Of a stretch of 44,164 nt of DNA, positions 27,660 through 36,796 are shown piece after piece. This DNA comes from CAYLMG01 sp964464635 (GTDB lineage: Bacteria; Planctomycetota; Phycisphaerae; Sedimentisphaerales; Anaerobacaceae): contig CAYXGT010000013.1 of NCBI GenBank assembly GCA_964464635.1, positions 1 through 44,164 of the forward strand. Direction: 5' to 3'. Position numbers and translations under genes: made by a program. Below the pieces are notes generated by a model. The model did not search any database and was not told the DNA's origin. It worked only from the letters and a program-made list of their open reading frames with translations. Positions within the stretch are counted from its first letter, which is position 1. Each line of letters starts with the position of its first letter.

Positions 27660-28011
27660 AATGATACCCTTCTCCAAACCTGCGCATTAAAAAAAATCCG
27701 TAAAATCCGCACAAGAGCATATTGTGCCACAAATAAACGGGGATTACAGGAGCGAAACACAAATCGTCCTTGAAAATCCGAAGCTTTTCATCACCTGTCT
27801 GTTACCCCTATTATAAATACACCCCTTAACTTCCTTACAGGATTATACCAAATCAAGCCTGGAAGTTCAAGAAAAATCAGCCCTTACCGCCAATAAAGGC
27901 TAAAATTTAACCCCTCATACTTAACAAAAATCAATCTTTTCCCAGGGTCTTTTATTATAGGACTGCAACTTCAGGAGCCGAGAAGAATTATTGTTCACTT
28001 AAATCAGGTGA
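27660..28011. other. Long leader region of the secretin gene
   Basis: About 350 bp without a gene. It holds the promoter at 27842-27870 (minus), giving an untranslated leader of about 175 nt before the secretin ATG. No riboswitch-like or terminator structure was recognised, and no clear terminator follows the ACT-domain gene stop at 28012. Confidence 0.5.
27842..27870 (-). promoter_or_regulatory. Near-consensus sigma-70 promoter of the secretin gene
   Basis: On the minus strand TTGAAC (27870-27865) and a perfect TATAAT (27847-27842) are exactly 17 bp apart. Start predicted near 27835. This is among the best promoter matches in the window. Confidence 0.72.
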
Positions 28012-28467
28012 TTATCTTCTTTGTGATGATTTGGGAGGCCTGATTTTCAATTCTGATTTGTCCTTTTTCTGACCGCTTTGCTGGAGCACCTTCATCGCCT
28101 TCTTAACATCTGCAAGCTTAAAAACGCCCGTTGTCTTGCCTCCCTTCGCTCCGGCAGTGCAATATGCATAAGATATATTAATATGATTCTTAGCAAGCTT
28201 CTCGGCTACGGAAGCCAGAGCTCCAGACCTGTTCGTTAATGTTACACATAAAACATCCGTCTCATTATACGACATATTCAGCTTTGACAAAATCTCCCTG
28301 GCCTGTGTTGGTGACTCAAAGACCGCCCGCATAACTCCATTTTCCGCAGCATCAACCATCGTCATCGCTACCAAATTAAGTTTTGCTTTTGCAAACTCTC
28401 CCAGTGCCTGAGCAAGAACACCGGGCTTGTTCACCATAAAAACCGAGAACTGCGATGTTACATACAT
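28012..28467 (-). CDS. Tandem ACT domain protein
   Basis: A 151-aa cytoplasmic protein made of two ACT domains (about 3-65 and 70-130), each opening with the usual loop after the first strand: VNKPGVLAQALGEF and TNRSGALASVAEKL. A basic tail follows. ACT pairs bind amino acids and regulate enzymes or transcription; no catalytic domain is attached. The ATG at 28467 has AGAGGG at a good distance, whereas the longer frame would overlap the STAS gene. It is the last gene of the leftward cluster HEAT-like, solute-binding, STAS, ACT. The ligand is unknown. Confidence 0.85.
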   Translation of the reverse strand: MYVTSQFSVFMVNKPGVLAQALGEFAKAKLNLVAMTMVDAAENGVMRAVFESPTQAREILSKLNMSYNETDVLCVTLTNRSGALASVAEKLAKNHINISYAYCTAGAKGGKTTGVFKLADVKKAMKVLQQSGQKKDKSELKIRPPKSSQRR

Positions 28468-28493
28468 ATTTTTGCCCTCTAAAAAATTAAAAC

Positions 28494-28856
28494 TCATTCA
28501 CTATTCGTTTGCTTTGCGGCACTTTCCTTATCGGGAAAAAAGCTGAAAATCTTGTCAAGGCTGGTTATCTTGAAAACCCTGTGAAGCTGCGGCTCTATGG
28601 AACTGATAACAACCTCTCCGCCATAAACCGTGACTTTTGACCGCATATTAAGAAGGATTCCAAGAACCTGTGATGAAAAAAACTTCACCTCCGAGAAATC
28701 CACCACGACCCGCTTAGGCTGATTTTTACTTAAAAACTCTTTTATCTGCTTCCAGGCAGACGCTATACGGTCGGCATCTATTAATAAAGCACCCTTAAAA
28801 CTTACGATAGCCGACGTATTATCGCCAATTATTTCAACACCGATTTTTTCATCCAT
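28494..28856 (-). CDS. STAS domain protein (anti-sigma factor antagonist-like)
   Basis: A 120-aa single STAS domain. The core VVVDFSEVKFFSSQVLGILL aligns with the SpoIIAA phosphorylation loop; the second Ser of FFSSQ falls where the phosphorylated Ser lies, but the preceding Asp is replaced by Ser. Such proteins free sigma factors by binding anti-sigma kinases. No kinase or phosphatase gene lies beside it. The ATG at 28856 matches the usual STAS length; the longer frame adds 38 residues that do not look like the domain. A 118-bp gap separates it from the upstream solute-binding gene. Confidence 0.82.
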   Translation of the reverse strand: MDEKIGVEIIGDNTSAIVSFKGALLIDADRIASAWKQIKEFLSKNQPKRVVVDFSEVKFFSSQVLGILLNMRSKVTVYGGEVVISSIEPQLHRVFKITSLDKIFSFFPDKESAAKQTNSE

Positions 28857-28974
28857 ACCGCAAATATCCACGCTTAACAAGTCTATAAGGCTTACTATTA
28901 TACAATGTACAATATTATCAACCGAGCCCTTTCTATATTCTCGCATCCAAAAATAACCAATATAAAACATTATA

Positions 28975-30822
28975 TCATTTATACGCCTTTTGATAAGCCC
29001 TTCTTTTTGCCGTATCCACCCCCCTGTATTTGCTTAGGCCGTACCCGAACGAGTTGGGCTTATAATTTTTCAGCCAGTTGTGATGCAGCACGCACGCCAC
29101 ACCATGACGCAGGAAAACCGCACAACAATCCTCAACTACTATCTTTTCGGCCTGGCGGTAAAGCTCACTGCGCTGACTGCTTTCTTCCATCAGCGACGCC
29201 TTCTCATATATCCTGTCAAATTCCGCATTATAATAATTAAAACTGTTTACGCCGCCCAAAGCATTCTTACTATAGAAAACCTGCAGAAAATTCTCCGCAT
29301 CCGGATACTGGGCTATCCAGCCCGTTAAAAAAATCTGTGCATCCTTGTTCTCAATTCTTTCCTGAAATGCAGGAAAGTCCATATATTCAATCGAAACATC
29401 GAGACCAATTCGATTCAAACAATGCCTGAAAAAATCACCCTGCTGAGTGTAAAATGACCCTGTTCCCGGCATTGAGATTCGCAACTCAGGTATCTTACCG
29501 CCATAAATCTCTTCGGCGTGATTAACAAGCTCAGATGCCTTTTTCACATCAAAAGTCGGAGCGACCAGCTTTTCAATATCACTATTATAAGATTTCATTA
29601 AAGGCGGTATGAATCCATAAGCAATCTCACCCCTGCCGTTATAAAAAATCTCTATATACTTTTGCCTGTCTATCGCATAACTTATCGCCTGCCTAAGCGG
29701 CTTATTGAATCCAAGAATCTTATCCTCCATATTAAATCCAAGCCAGAATGTGCTGGGGTCGCGAAATACCTTAAGATTAATCCCTCTGTCTTTGAGCTTT
29801 TCTGTTAATTTTAATCCCGCCCCGATTGCTTCCTGGAAGCTTTCCCTGCCTATCACCGTAACATCAATGCTTCCCTGCATAAACAAAAACCATCGAGGCT
29901 GATACTGTTCTGTCACTACCAGCATCACCCTGTCACAGAGCGGAAGTCTCTTACCGGCATCTCCCAGGTAACCAGCCTGCTCATCCGAAGGCTGGCCTTC
30001 ACAGGGATAGTATTCCTGCCGGAAATTTTCATTGCGTACAAGCTCAATAAAGCTTCCACGATGCCAGTTTTTTAATCTGTAGGGCCCCGTCCCCACCGGA
30101 TGATTTATTACATCATCGCCGTAATAATCCACCGCCTCTTTAGCAACCGGTGCAGTCGCTGTTTTCGTAAGAAAATACTTCATTTGCGGCCAGGGTCTTT
30201 TCAGCCTGACTTCGAGCGTATAGTCATCAACCGCCTTCAGGCCTTTTACTTCTCTGCTGTAATCCACCTCAGACTTGCTTTTACATCCCTTTGTGTACTC
30301 GCGAAACTCGTCGAGACCTTCTATCCTTTCATTGAAAATCCACCAGTTCCCGCTCAAATTCTTAATATCTGCTATTCTCTTCCATGCATAAACAAAGTCA
30401 TCTGCCTTTAGCTCCCTGCCGAGACCGCTTTCAAAACAGTCGTCATCCGCAAAAAAGACTCCTCTTTTTATCTTTATCGAATAAAGAAGACCGTCTTCAC
30501 TCACCTGAGGCTCGGATTCGGCAAGCTGACAGATTATCTGGTAGGGACGTTTAAAATAATGGAATTGATAAAGGCTCTCAAATATCTGGCTGCCGGCCAG
30601 AGTCGAGCTCATATCCCGGATGTCGGCAGGGTCAAGACCTTGAATTCTTGATGTCAATACACCATATAAACAGCTTTCATTGCCATCATCATTACCACCC
30701 ACGCTGTCGCAGCCCGGTACAGGCAGAATTAAACCGGCAATGATAAAAATCACTAATGCAAAGTTTCTTTGCTGACATCCTTTTCTTTTACGCGCATCCT
30801 TTTTTGCGCAACTTTGCTTCAT
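28975..30822 (-). CDS. ABC transporter solute-binding lipoprotein, family 5 (peptide type)
   Basis: A 615-aa lipoprotein: a charged N-terminus, a hydrophobic stretch and VPGC (Cys38). The family 5 core is seen from about residue 60: LYQFHYFKRPYQ, DDFVYAWKRI, the signature GTGPYRLKNW, and LRQAISYAIDRQKYI. It should bind oligopeptides or similar solutes. No permease or ATPase gene is adjacent, so it depends on components elsewhere or acts as a sensor. It starts 23 bp after the stop of the HEAT-like gene. The ligand is undetermined; peptides would fit the peptidase locus to the right, but this is speculation. Confidence 0.9.
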   Translation of the reverse strand: MKQSCAKKDARKRKGCQQRNFALVIFIIAGLILPVPGCDSVGGNDDGNESCLYGVLTSRIQGLDPADIRDMSSTLAGSQIFESLYQFHYFKRPYQIICQLAESEPQVSEDGLLYSIKIKRGVFFADDDCFESGLGRELKADDFVYAWKRIADIKNLSGNWWIFNERIEGLDEFREYTKGCKSKSEVDYSREVKGLKAVDDYTLEVRLKRPWPQMKYFLTKTATAPVAKEAVDYYGDDVINHPVGTGPYRLKNWHRGSFIELVRNENFRQEYYPCEGQPSDEQAGYLGDAGKRLPLCDRVMLVVTEQYQPRWFLFMQGSIDVTVIGRESFQEAIGAGLKLTEKLKDRGINLKVFRDPSTFWLGFNMEDKILGFNKPLRQAISYAIDRQKYIEIFYNGRGEIAYGFIPPLMKSYNSDIEKLVAPTFDVKKASELVNHAEEIYGGKIPELRISMPGTGSFYTQQGDFFRHCLNRIGLDVSIEYMDFPAFQERIENKDAQIFLTGWIAQYPDAENFLQVFYSKNALGGVNSFNYYNAEFDRIYEKASLMEESSQRSELYRQAEKIVVEDCCAVFLRHGVACVLHHNWLKNYKPNSFGYGLSKYRGVDTAKRRAYQKAYK

Positions 30823-30845
30823 AGAGTGCTCGAAGAAGGGTAAAA

Positions 30846-31946
30846 TTATCCTGAAGGTACCGGCAAAACTACCGGCTCCATACTTTCACTGCCGTCTGAA
30901 CGCCTGTACTTAAAATTGAACTTTTCACCCAGTTTTCCCTGCTTGTTAGAATCGCCAAGCAGAAGGTTATGCTCTTGTATCAGGCCTTCAAAATTCCTGG
31001 CCTCAATCGCCCTTTTAATCGTAGCCTGAGGGCCGAAAAGCTTGCTGATGCATTGCGCTTCAATCCCGACAATCACCGATATCAGCTTCTGCTTTTGTTC
31101 ATCGTTCAGTTGTTCAGCACCTTTTATATATCTTTGTATTACAAAAGAATATAGCTGACCGAAACGCTGTGCAACCATCCCCTTGTTCGGATTTGTCACG
31201 GCCAGTTTTCGGTACAGGCTTTGTAAAATAACCGTATCCAGCAGCTCATTATCGACCGACCAGCCGGCATACTGTTTTATCCTCATATCCGCCAAACTCA
31301 GCAGATGCTCCGTCCCCTGCTCAGCCTTAATCGCCGCGGAGAATCTCGCTATCATCGCCACTACAGAATCATCCGAAGTTTCGACAATTCTCGCAAGTCG
31401 GCTGATTATCTGCCCGGTCAAGTCCGAACTCCCGGCATTAAGCTGCTCGATAACCTCTGAATTACAGACACTATTAACAGCCCAGTATCGAATCGCCATA
31501 TTAGAGTCAGCCAGCTTATCCAAAACCAAATCAGCTAACTGGGCATCTCTCAATCCGTCAATCAATATTAAAAGATTGATTTTTTCGACGAACTTCTTGT
31601 CCTTATCTTCCAGTTGCTCTGCCCACTCTAAAGCTGCTGCTATATATTTATGCGCCGATTTATAAAATTGCTTGCGATACTGTGCCCTTGAGCTGCTCGC
31701 ATTGGAACTGCTGCGGCTCAGCAGCTTGGCTCGTATCCTTGCCATATCTGTAAAATCGGCAGCCCCAATCAGCTCTTTGACCGATTCTTCCACGAAGCTG
31801 TCTATTATCTCGAAATCCTCATTATCAAGGATACCCTTGTTGCGAACCTCTTCAATCTCCCACGGATCGACACCAAAACAATAGCTGCAACTCATCAAAA
31901 TCAAAAGAGTTATAAAAATGGAGCTTATCGAAGCCTCTTTTCCCAT
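30846..31946 (-). CDS. Exported alpha-helical protein, HEAT-repeat-like
   Basis: A 366-aa protein I do not recognise. It has an N-terminal signal (hydrophobic stretch ending near SYCFG, about residue 25), then an almost wholly helical body. One stretch resembles a HEAT repeat (VLDKLADSNMAIRYWAVNSV, about residues 138-157). The C-terminus is short and polar. The ATG at 31946 has AGGTG upstream; a GTG 9 nt earlier is possible. It is the first gene of the cluster, behind a good promoter, and may work with the solute-binding protein. No function is proposed. Confidence 0.75.
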   Translation of the reverse strand: MGKEASISSIFITLLILMSCSYCFGVDPWEIEEVRNKGILDNEDFEIIDSFVEESVKELIGAADFTDMARIRAKLLSRSSSNASSSRAQYRKQFYKSAHKYIAAALEWAEQLEDKDKKFVEKINLLILIDGLRDAQLADLVLDKLADSNMAIRYWAVNSVCNSEVIEQLNAGSSDLTGQIISRLARIVETSDDSVVAMIARFSAAIKAEQGTEHLLSLADMRIKQYAGWSVDNELLDTVILQSLYRKLAVTNPNKGMVAQRFGQLYSFVIQRYIKGAEQLNDEQKQKLISVIVGIEAQCISKLFGPQATIKRAIEARNFEGLIQEHNLLLGDSNKQGKLGEKFNFKYRRSDGSESMEPVVLPVPSG

Positions 31947-31995
31947 CTCAAACACCTAAAATCTTATCACAATTGCTCAAATGTCCCATGTTATC

Positions 31996-32024
31996 AGATT
32001 AACTTTTTCGCCCCTTTTTGTCAA
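31996..32024 (-). promoter_or_regulatory. Candidate sigma-70 promoter of the HEAT-like/SBP/STAS/ACT cluster
   Basis: On the minus strand a perfect TTGACA (32024-32019) and TAATCT (32001-31996) are 17 bp apart. Start near 31989, giving a leader of about 43 nt to the ATG at 31946. Confidence 0.65.
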
Positions 32025-32129
32025 GCTGTTTAACTTTATTGACATAAAACAATACTTTTAAGCATTCCTGTTCTAAAGTCGTCCAATAAATTGCTCCTCT
32101 TTATTCCATTCTGAAAATAAAAAGCATAA

Positions 32130-32158
32130 TTGCTTTATGCCTTGTTCGCTGTTAAAAT
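32130..32158 (+). promoter_or_regulatory. Candidate sigma-70 promoter of the X-Pro aminopeptidase gene
   Basis: TTGCTT (32130-32135) and TAAAAT (32153-32158) are 17 bp apart. A small inverted repeat GCATAA/TTATGC (32124-32140) overlaps the -35 box and might be an operator. Confidence 0.5.
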
Positions 32159-32206
32159 CTTCAATTATCTTCCAAAATTGTTGATTTTTTAACTGGAGTA
32201 TGCCAA

Positions 32207-33301
32207 ATGAACAAGCAGATAATAGCAAAAAGAGTCAGGCTGGTAAGACAGCTCCTGAACAAAAAGAAAATCAATTGTTTTCTGACGACTAATCAGGCTA
32301 ATGTAACTTATATTACGGGATTTCTCGGCCATGACAGTTGGGCCCTGATTGCACCGGATAATGTCTATCTGCTAACCGACAGCCGATATATCGAGCAGGC
32401 CCAAAAGGAATGTCCCATCTGCAAAATCATTCAGCGAAAAACAACGCTGCACGATTCCTTTGCCGACCTGATAAAAAAGCAAAAGAATGTACGCAGCATT
32501 ACCGTCGAAAACTCAATATTAATTAAAGATTACAACGAGCTTCAAAAGAAAACAAAAATACGCTTTCGTACGGTATCCAAAATCTTTGAGCCCGGCAGAA
32601 GCATAAAGGATAAATTTGAGCTTGCGGCAATCAAAAAGGCAATTCAAATAACCAAACTAGCGCTGAAGGAAACCATCAGGAACCTGCGCGTGGGAATTAG
32701 TGAAAATGAGGCGGCAGGTATGATGGACTATAACTTCCGAAAGTTTGGAGGACGCAACGGTTTTGATACTATTCTTGCATTCGGTGCCAACGCCTCGCGG
32801 TGCCACCATCAGCCGGGCACAGGAAAGCTAAGGAAAAATGATACCATCCTTATCGACTTCGGTGCTGAGTATAATCATTATCGATGTGACCTGACACGGT
32901 GTTTTCTCGTGGGACAGCCGAATCAATATTTTCAAAAAGTCTATAATGTTGTCAAAGAAGCGCAGGCGGCAGCTATAAAATTGATTCGGCCGGGAATGTC
33001 GAATAAAGAGCCCGAAAGAGTTGCAAGAGAGATTATTAGAAAACACAATTTGCCCCCCTATCAGCACGGCTCAGGTCACGGTTTTGGCCTTGTAATTCAC
33101 GAAGACCCTTTTTTGTCGGTACTCAGCAAAGATAAACTCAAAAAGGGAATGGTCCTTACTATTGAGCCGGGAATTTATATACCAGACAAAATCGGTGTAA
33201 GGCTGGAAGACAACGTGCTTATTACGGAAAACGGCTGTAAGATACTAACGAGCTCGGTAACAAAGAATTATAAGGACATTTGCCTGGGAAAATTGAAATA
33301 A
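32207..33301 (+). CDS. M24 family Xaa-Pro aminopeptidase/dipeptidase
   Basis: A 364-aa metallopeptidase of the creatinase-like N-terminal plus pita-bread fold. All five dinuclear metal ligands are present: Asp217, Asp228, His291, Glu320 and Glu334 (ILIDFGAE, CDLTRCF, GSGHGFG, TIEPGIY, RLEDN). It cuts the bond before proline or hydroxyproline in peptides and has no signal, so it is cytoplasmic. TGGAG lies 10 nt before the ATG. It is followed 46 bp later by a DPP-IV-type peptidase, together a proline-peptide set. Aminopeptidase P versus X-Pro dipeptidase cannot be decided from sequence. Confidence 0.92.
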   Translation: MNKQIIAKRVRLVRQLLNKKKINCFLTTNQANVTYITGFLGHDSWALIAPDNVYLLTDSRYIEQAQKECPICKIIQRKTTLHDSFADLIKKQKNVRSITVENSILIKDYNELQKKTKIRFRTVSKIFEPGRSIKDKFELAAIKKAIQITKLALKETIRNLRVGISENEAAGMMDYNFRKFGGRNGFDTILAFGANASRCHHQPGTGKLRKNDTILIDFGAEYNHYRCDLTRCFLVGQPNQYFQKVYNVVKEAQAAAIKLIRPGMSNKEPERVAREIIRKHNLPPYQHGSGHGFGLVIHEDPFLSVLSKDKLKKGMVLTIEPGIYIPDKIGVRLEDNVLITENGCKILTSSVTKNYKDICLGKLK

Positions 33302-33347
33302 TGAACAGACAAAATAATAATCCGATTTAGTGAGTGAGGGCTTTATT

Positions 33348-35585
33348 ATGAAAAACCATAATAAAATATTTCTATTGTCGGTCATAGTGATATTTTTTTT
33401 AAGCCTCAATTTCGTATTCTCTCAGGAAGAGAAAAAAAATACTATTGAGTGGGTCAACAGCGATGAATGTGCGGATTTAACAAGACTGCCCAGATTCGAA
33501 TGGCTTAAAAATGGAACCGCCCTGCTTTACGATACGAGCATAGATGCAAACGAACGTACGATTGAAAGACTCAATCCTGCGACGGGAAAACGCCAAGCGG
33601 CAGCAGACAGGAAAAAGACGCTTGAAAGTCTTGCAAAAATCCTTTCTCCGGATAATATGCCGAAAAGGCTTGACTGGCCGCAAGAAATAAATAATTCAGG
33701 CGATTTTGTTGTCTATATCTACGACAACGATATTTATCTGCTCGACTTAAAGGCTTCGGAATTTATGCGCATCACCGAAAGCGACAGCGAAGAAAAGGCA
33801 ATCAGATTCTCACCTGACGGAACAAAAATCGCTTATGTCAGAGACAACGACCTGTATGTCTATGACATATTAAACCAGGCAGAAATCAGGATAACAAATG
33901 ACGGCTCGGAAACCATTCTCAATGGAACTTTGTCCTACGTTTATTGGGAGGAGATTTTCGGCAGGCAGGATATCGCCTACTGGTGGTCGAATGATTCAGA
34001 ATATATAGCTTACCTGAAATCCGACGAATCGCCGGTAAGCTTAATGTACTTCGTGGATTTTGCCCCCTATCAACCGGAAATTCTCAAACAGCGTTACCCC
34101 AAAGCCGGCCAGACAAATCCTTTAGTGACAGTGCACATAGCTGATATTAAGGGCGAACAGATTTCACATTTCGATGCCAGCGAGACACCATACGAGTATA
34201 TAGCAAGGATTAAATGGCTGCCCGATGACAAAAGATTATGTGTGCAAACTCTTAACCGCGACCAGACAAAACTTGATATGTGCTTTATGGAGCGGGACAG
34301 CGGAAAAGTAACACATATAATGACCGAGCGTGATAACGGCTGGGTCGAGATGACCAACGACCTGTACTTTTTCAAGGACCAGAGACGTTTTATATGGCAG
34401 TCACAAAGAGATGGTTTTGCACATTTATATCTGTTTAGAATCGACGGCCAGCTCGAAAATCAAATCACAAAAGGCGATTGGTCGGTTTGTTCCGTCGCAG
34501 GCGGTATGAGCTGGGTTACAAGCTCGATTGCATCCGTAGACGAAGACAACGGCTGGATTTATTTCGGCGGCAAGAAAAAATCAAATCTCGAAAGCCACCT
34601 TTACAGGGTAAAGTTTAACGGCGCACGCCTCGATCAAATCACCGAAGCCGACGGCAGCCATATGATATTTTTCAGCCCGAACGGAAAATATTATTTCGAT
34701 TTACACTCTGATATGACAAATCCGCCCCGGCTATCTCTGCACAGCAGTAATGGAAAGCTGAAGACAGTTATCGCAAAATCCAAAGCAGAAGAAATTAAGC
34801 AGCTTAATCTTCAGTATCCGGAGCTTCTGACAATCAAGGCCAGAGACGGTTTTGAAATGCCGGCGGTTATGTTAAAGCCGAAAGATTTCGACCCAGCCAA
34901 AAAATATCCAGTCCTTGTTAACGTCTACGGCGGACCCGGAGCACCTATCGTCCAAAACGCCTGGAACCGCTCGATTTTCACCGACCAGATTCTGCTGGAT
35001 AACGGTTTCATAGTCTTCAGATTCGACAACAGAAGCTCATCTGATATAAGCAAAAAATTAACTAACCTCGTCGTCGGAAAAATGTGGGCAGAGTGCGAGC
35101 TGAACGATATGGTCGATGCTGCAAGATGGTTAAAAAAGCAGGAATATATCGATGCAAAAAAAATCGGATTATGGGGAGCAAGCGGCGGCGGCTCATACAC
35201 CCTGCTTGGCCTGACAGACTCGAAGGAATTCGCAGCAGGTGTTTCAATAGCACCGGTTACGGACTGGCACTATTATGACAGCATCTGGGCGGAAGCTGGT
35301 ATGAAACTGCCTCAGGACAACCCTGAAGGCTATGAGAAGACATCGTTCGTTAAAAAGGCGGAAAATTTGCACGGCCGGCTGCTTCTCGTCCACGGAACCT
35401 ATGATGAAAATGTTCACCCGCAAAATACCTGGAGTCTTGCAGATGCACTCATTGAAGCCGGCATACAGTTCGATATGATGATTTATCCTATGCGAAAGCA
35501 CGGTATTTCAGACAAGGTGGCAAGGATACACCTCTTTAACAAGATGCTCGAATTCTGGAACAGGAACCTGAAAGAAAAACAATAA
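33348..35585 (+). CDS. DPP-IV-type S9 peptidase (exported)
   Basis: A 745-aa secreted or periplasmic serine peptidase: signal peptide (about 1-26), beta-propeller domain (about 40-500) and alpha/beta-hydrolase domain. The catalytic triad is Ser612 (GASGG), Asp686 (YDEN) and His718 (RKHG). Glu201-Glu202 in YWEEIFG is the double-Glu motif with which DPP-IV enzymes hold the free N-terminus. It should release X-Pro (or X-Hyp) dipeptides. GASGG differs from the usual GWSYGG elbow. The ATG at 33348 follows GTGAGGGC; an earlier non-ATG start is less likely. It sits between an X-Pro peptidase and the hydroxyproline genes. Confidence 0.93.
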   Translation: MKNHNKIFLLSVIVIFFLSLNFVFSQEEKKNTIEWVNSDECADLTRLPRFEWLKNGTALLYDTSIDANERTIERLNPATGKRQAAADRKKTLESLAKILSPDNMPKRLDWPQEINNSGDFVVYIYDNDIYLLDLKASEFMRITESDSEEKAIRFSPDGTKIAYVRDNDLYVYDILNQAEIRITNDGSETILNGTLSYVYWEEIFGRQDIAYWWSNDSEYIAYLKSDESPVSLMYFVDFAPYQPEILKQRYPKAGQTNPLVTVHIADIKGEQISHFDASETPYEYIARIKWLPDDKRLCVQTLNRDQTKLDMCFMERDSGKVTHIMTERDNGWVEMTNDLYFFKDQRRFIWQSQRDGFAHLYLFRIDGQLENQITKGDWSVCSVAGGMSWVTSSIASVDEDNGWIYFGGKKKSNLESHLYRVKFNGARLDQITEADGSHMIFFSPNGKYYFDLHSDMTNPPRLSLHSSNGKLKTVIAKSKAEEIKQLNLQYPELLTIKARDGFEMPAVMLKPKDFDPAKKYPVLVNVYGGPGAPIVQNAWNRSIFTDQILLDNGFIVFRFDNRSSSDISKKLTNLVVGKMWAECELNDMVDAARWLKKQEYIDAKKIGLWGASGGGSYTLLGLTDSKEFAAGVSIAPVTDWHYYDSIWAEAGMKLPQDNPEGYEKTSFVKKAENLHGRLLLVHGTYDENVHPQNTWSLADALIEAGIQFDMMIYPMRKHGISDKVARIHLFNKMLEFWNRNLKEKQ

Positions 35586-35648
35586 AACCAAAAAGCAGCC
35601 TTTTCACAAAATAAAATGCCCTCAGAAGCTTTTTAAGGCCGCTTGTTA

Positions 35649-35677
35649 TTGACTAAAATACAATCATTTTGTAAAAT
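35649..35677 (+). promoter_or_regulatory. Near-consensus promoter of the hydroxyproline operon
   Basis: TTGACT (35649-35654) and TAAAAT (35672-35677) are exactly 17 bp apart. Start near 35684, about 40 nt before the epimerase ATG. It makes the genes from 35724 to 42564 a likely transcription unit of their own. Confidence 0.68.
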
Positions 35678-35723
35678 TATCTTTTTATCTTATCTCTCTG
35701 GTAAGCTCTTAAGGACTGCCGAA

Positions 35724-36761
35724 ATGAGATTTAGTAAGATTATAACGGCTGTCGATTCCCATACCGAAGGCGAGCCTGCAAGGATTATCATCGGAGGCGC
35801 CGTGCCTTTCATCCCGGGTAAAACAATGTTCGATAAGTGGCTCTACGCAAAAGAAAACATCGACGACTTTCGTACGATGCTGATGTATGAGCCCAGAGGC
35901 CACAACGCTATGAGCGGCTCGATTGTGATGGAGCCGACCAGAGAAGATGCCGACATCGGCGTTCTTTTTATCGAGGTCAGCGGCTGGCTGCCTATGTGCG
36001 GCCACAGCACAATCGCAACCTGCACCGTACTTCTGGAAACGGGAATAATAGAACCCAAGGAGCCGGTGACAAAATTTGTTCTCGACACACCTGCAGGCCT
36101 GGTCAAGGCCGAAGTCGAGGTCAAAAACGGCAAAGCGGGCAAGGTTACAATACGAAACGTCCCCTCGTTTTTGTATAAATCTGATGCTGAGGTCGATGTC
36201 CCTACAATCGGAAAAATAAAACTCGATATCGCTTTCGGCGGCAACTTCTACGCAATCTTACAAGCCAAAGATGTCGGCCTCGAAGTGCTGCCCGAACAGA
36301 ACAACCAGCTCATCGAAACAGGCAGGAAAATCAGAAAAGCTGCAAACCAGCAGCTCGAAATTGTCCATCCCGAGAATCCAAAGATTGATATCTGCTCACA
36401 CGTTCGCCTGCTCGGCCCGACAACTAAAAGCAAAAAAGGTACAAGAAATGCTGTCATTTACGGCCCCGGCCAGATTGACCGCTCGCCCTGCGGAACCGGG
36501 ACCAGCGCAGAAATCGCAATGCACTTTGCAAAGGGAAATCTTAAACTTAACGAAACCTTCCTTTGCGAAAGCATTATCGGCAGCACGTTCGAGGCGAAAG
36601 CTGTCGAGCAAACCAAGGTCGGCCAATACGAAGCGATAGTGCCGGCCATCAGCGGAAGAGCCTATATAATGGGCATTCACCAGTTTGTTCTTGACCCCGA
36701 AGACCCGTTCCCCAAGGGATTTTACATCGGCCCGAAAGACCCGCAATACGGAGGAATATAA
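35724..36761 (+). CDS. Proline racemase family protein, probable 4-hydroxyproline 2-epimerase
   Basis: A 345-aa cofactor-independent epimerase. Both catalytic cysteines are present: Cys92 in PMCGHST and Cys256 in RSPCGTGTS. VDSHTEGEP near the N-terminus is typical. The family holds proline racemase, 4-hydroxyproline 2-epimerase and 3-hydroxyproline dehydratase; two cysteines exclude the dehydratase (which has Thr in place of the second). The downstream dehydrogenase and DapA-family genes point to the epimerase turning trans-4-L-hydroxyproline into cis-4-D-hydroxyproline. The ATG at 35724 has AAGGA about 8 nt upstream and removes 27 non-family residues. Confidence 0.9.
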   Translation: MRFSKIITAVDSHTEGEPARIIIGGAVPFIPGKTMFDKWLYAKENIDDFRTMLMYEPRGHNAMSGSIVMEPTREDADIGVLFIEVSGWLPMCGHSTIATCTVLLETGIIEPKEPVTKFVLDTPAGLVKAEVEVKNGKAGKVTIRNVPSFLYKSDAEVDVPTIGKIKLDIAFGGNFYAILQAKDVGLEVLPEQNNQLIETGRKIRKAANQQLEIVHPENPKIDICSHVRLLGPTTKSKKGTRNAVIYGPGQIDRSPCGTGTSAEIAMHFAKGNLKLNETFLCESIIGSTFEAKAVEQTKVGQYEAIVPAISGRAYIMGIHQFVLDPEDPFPKGFYIGPKDPQYGGI

Positions 36762-36796
36762 GTTTATTTTAGGTGATGGTGAAAAAGAGGCAGGTT

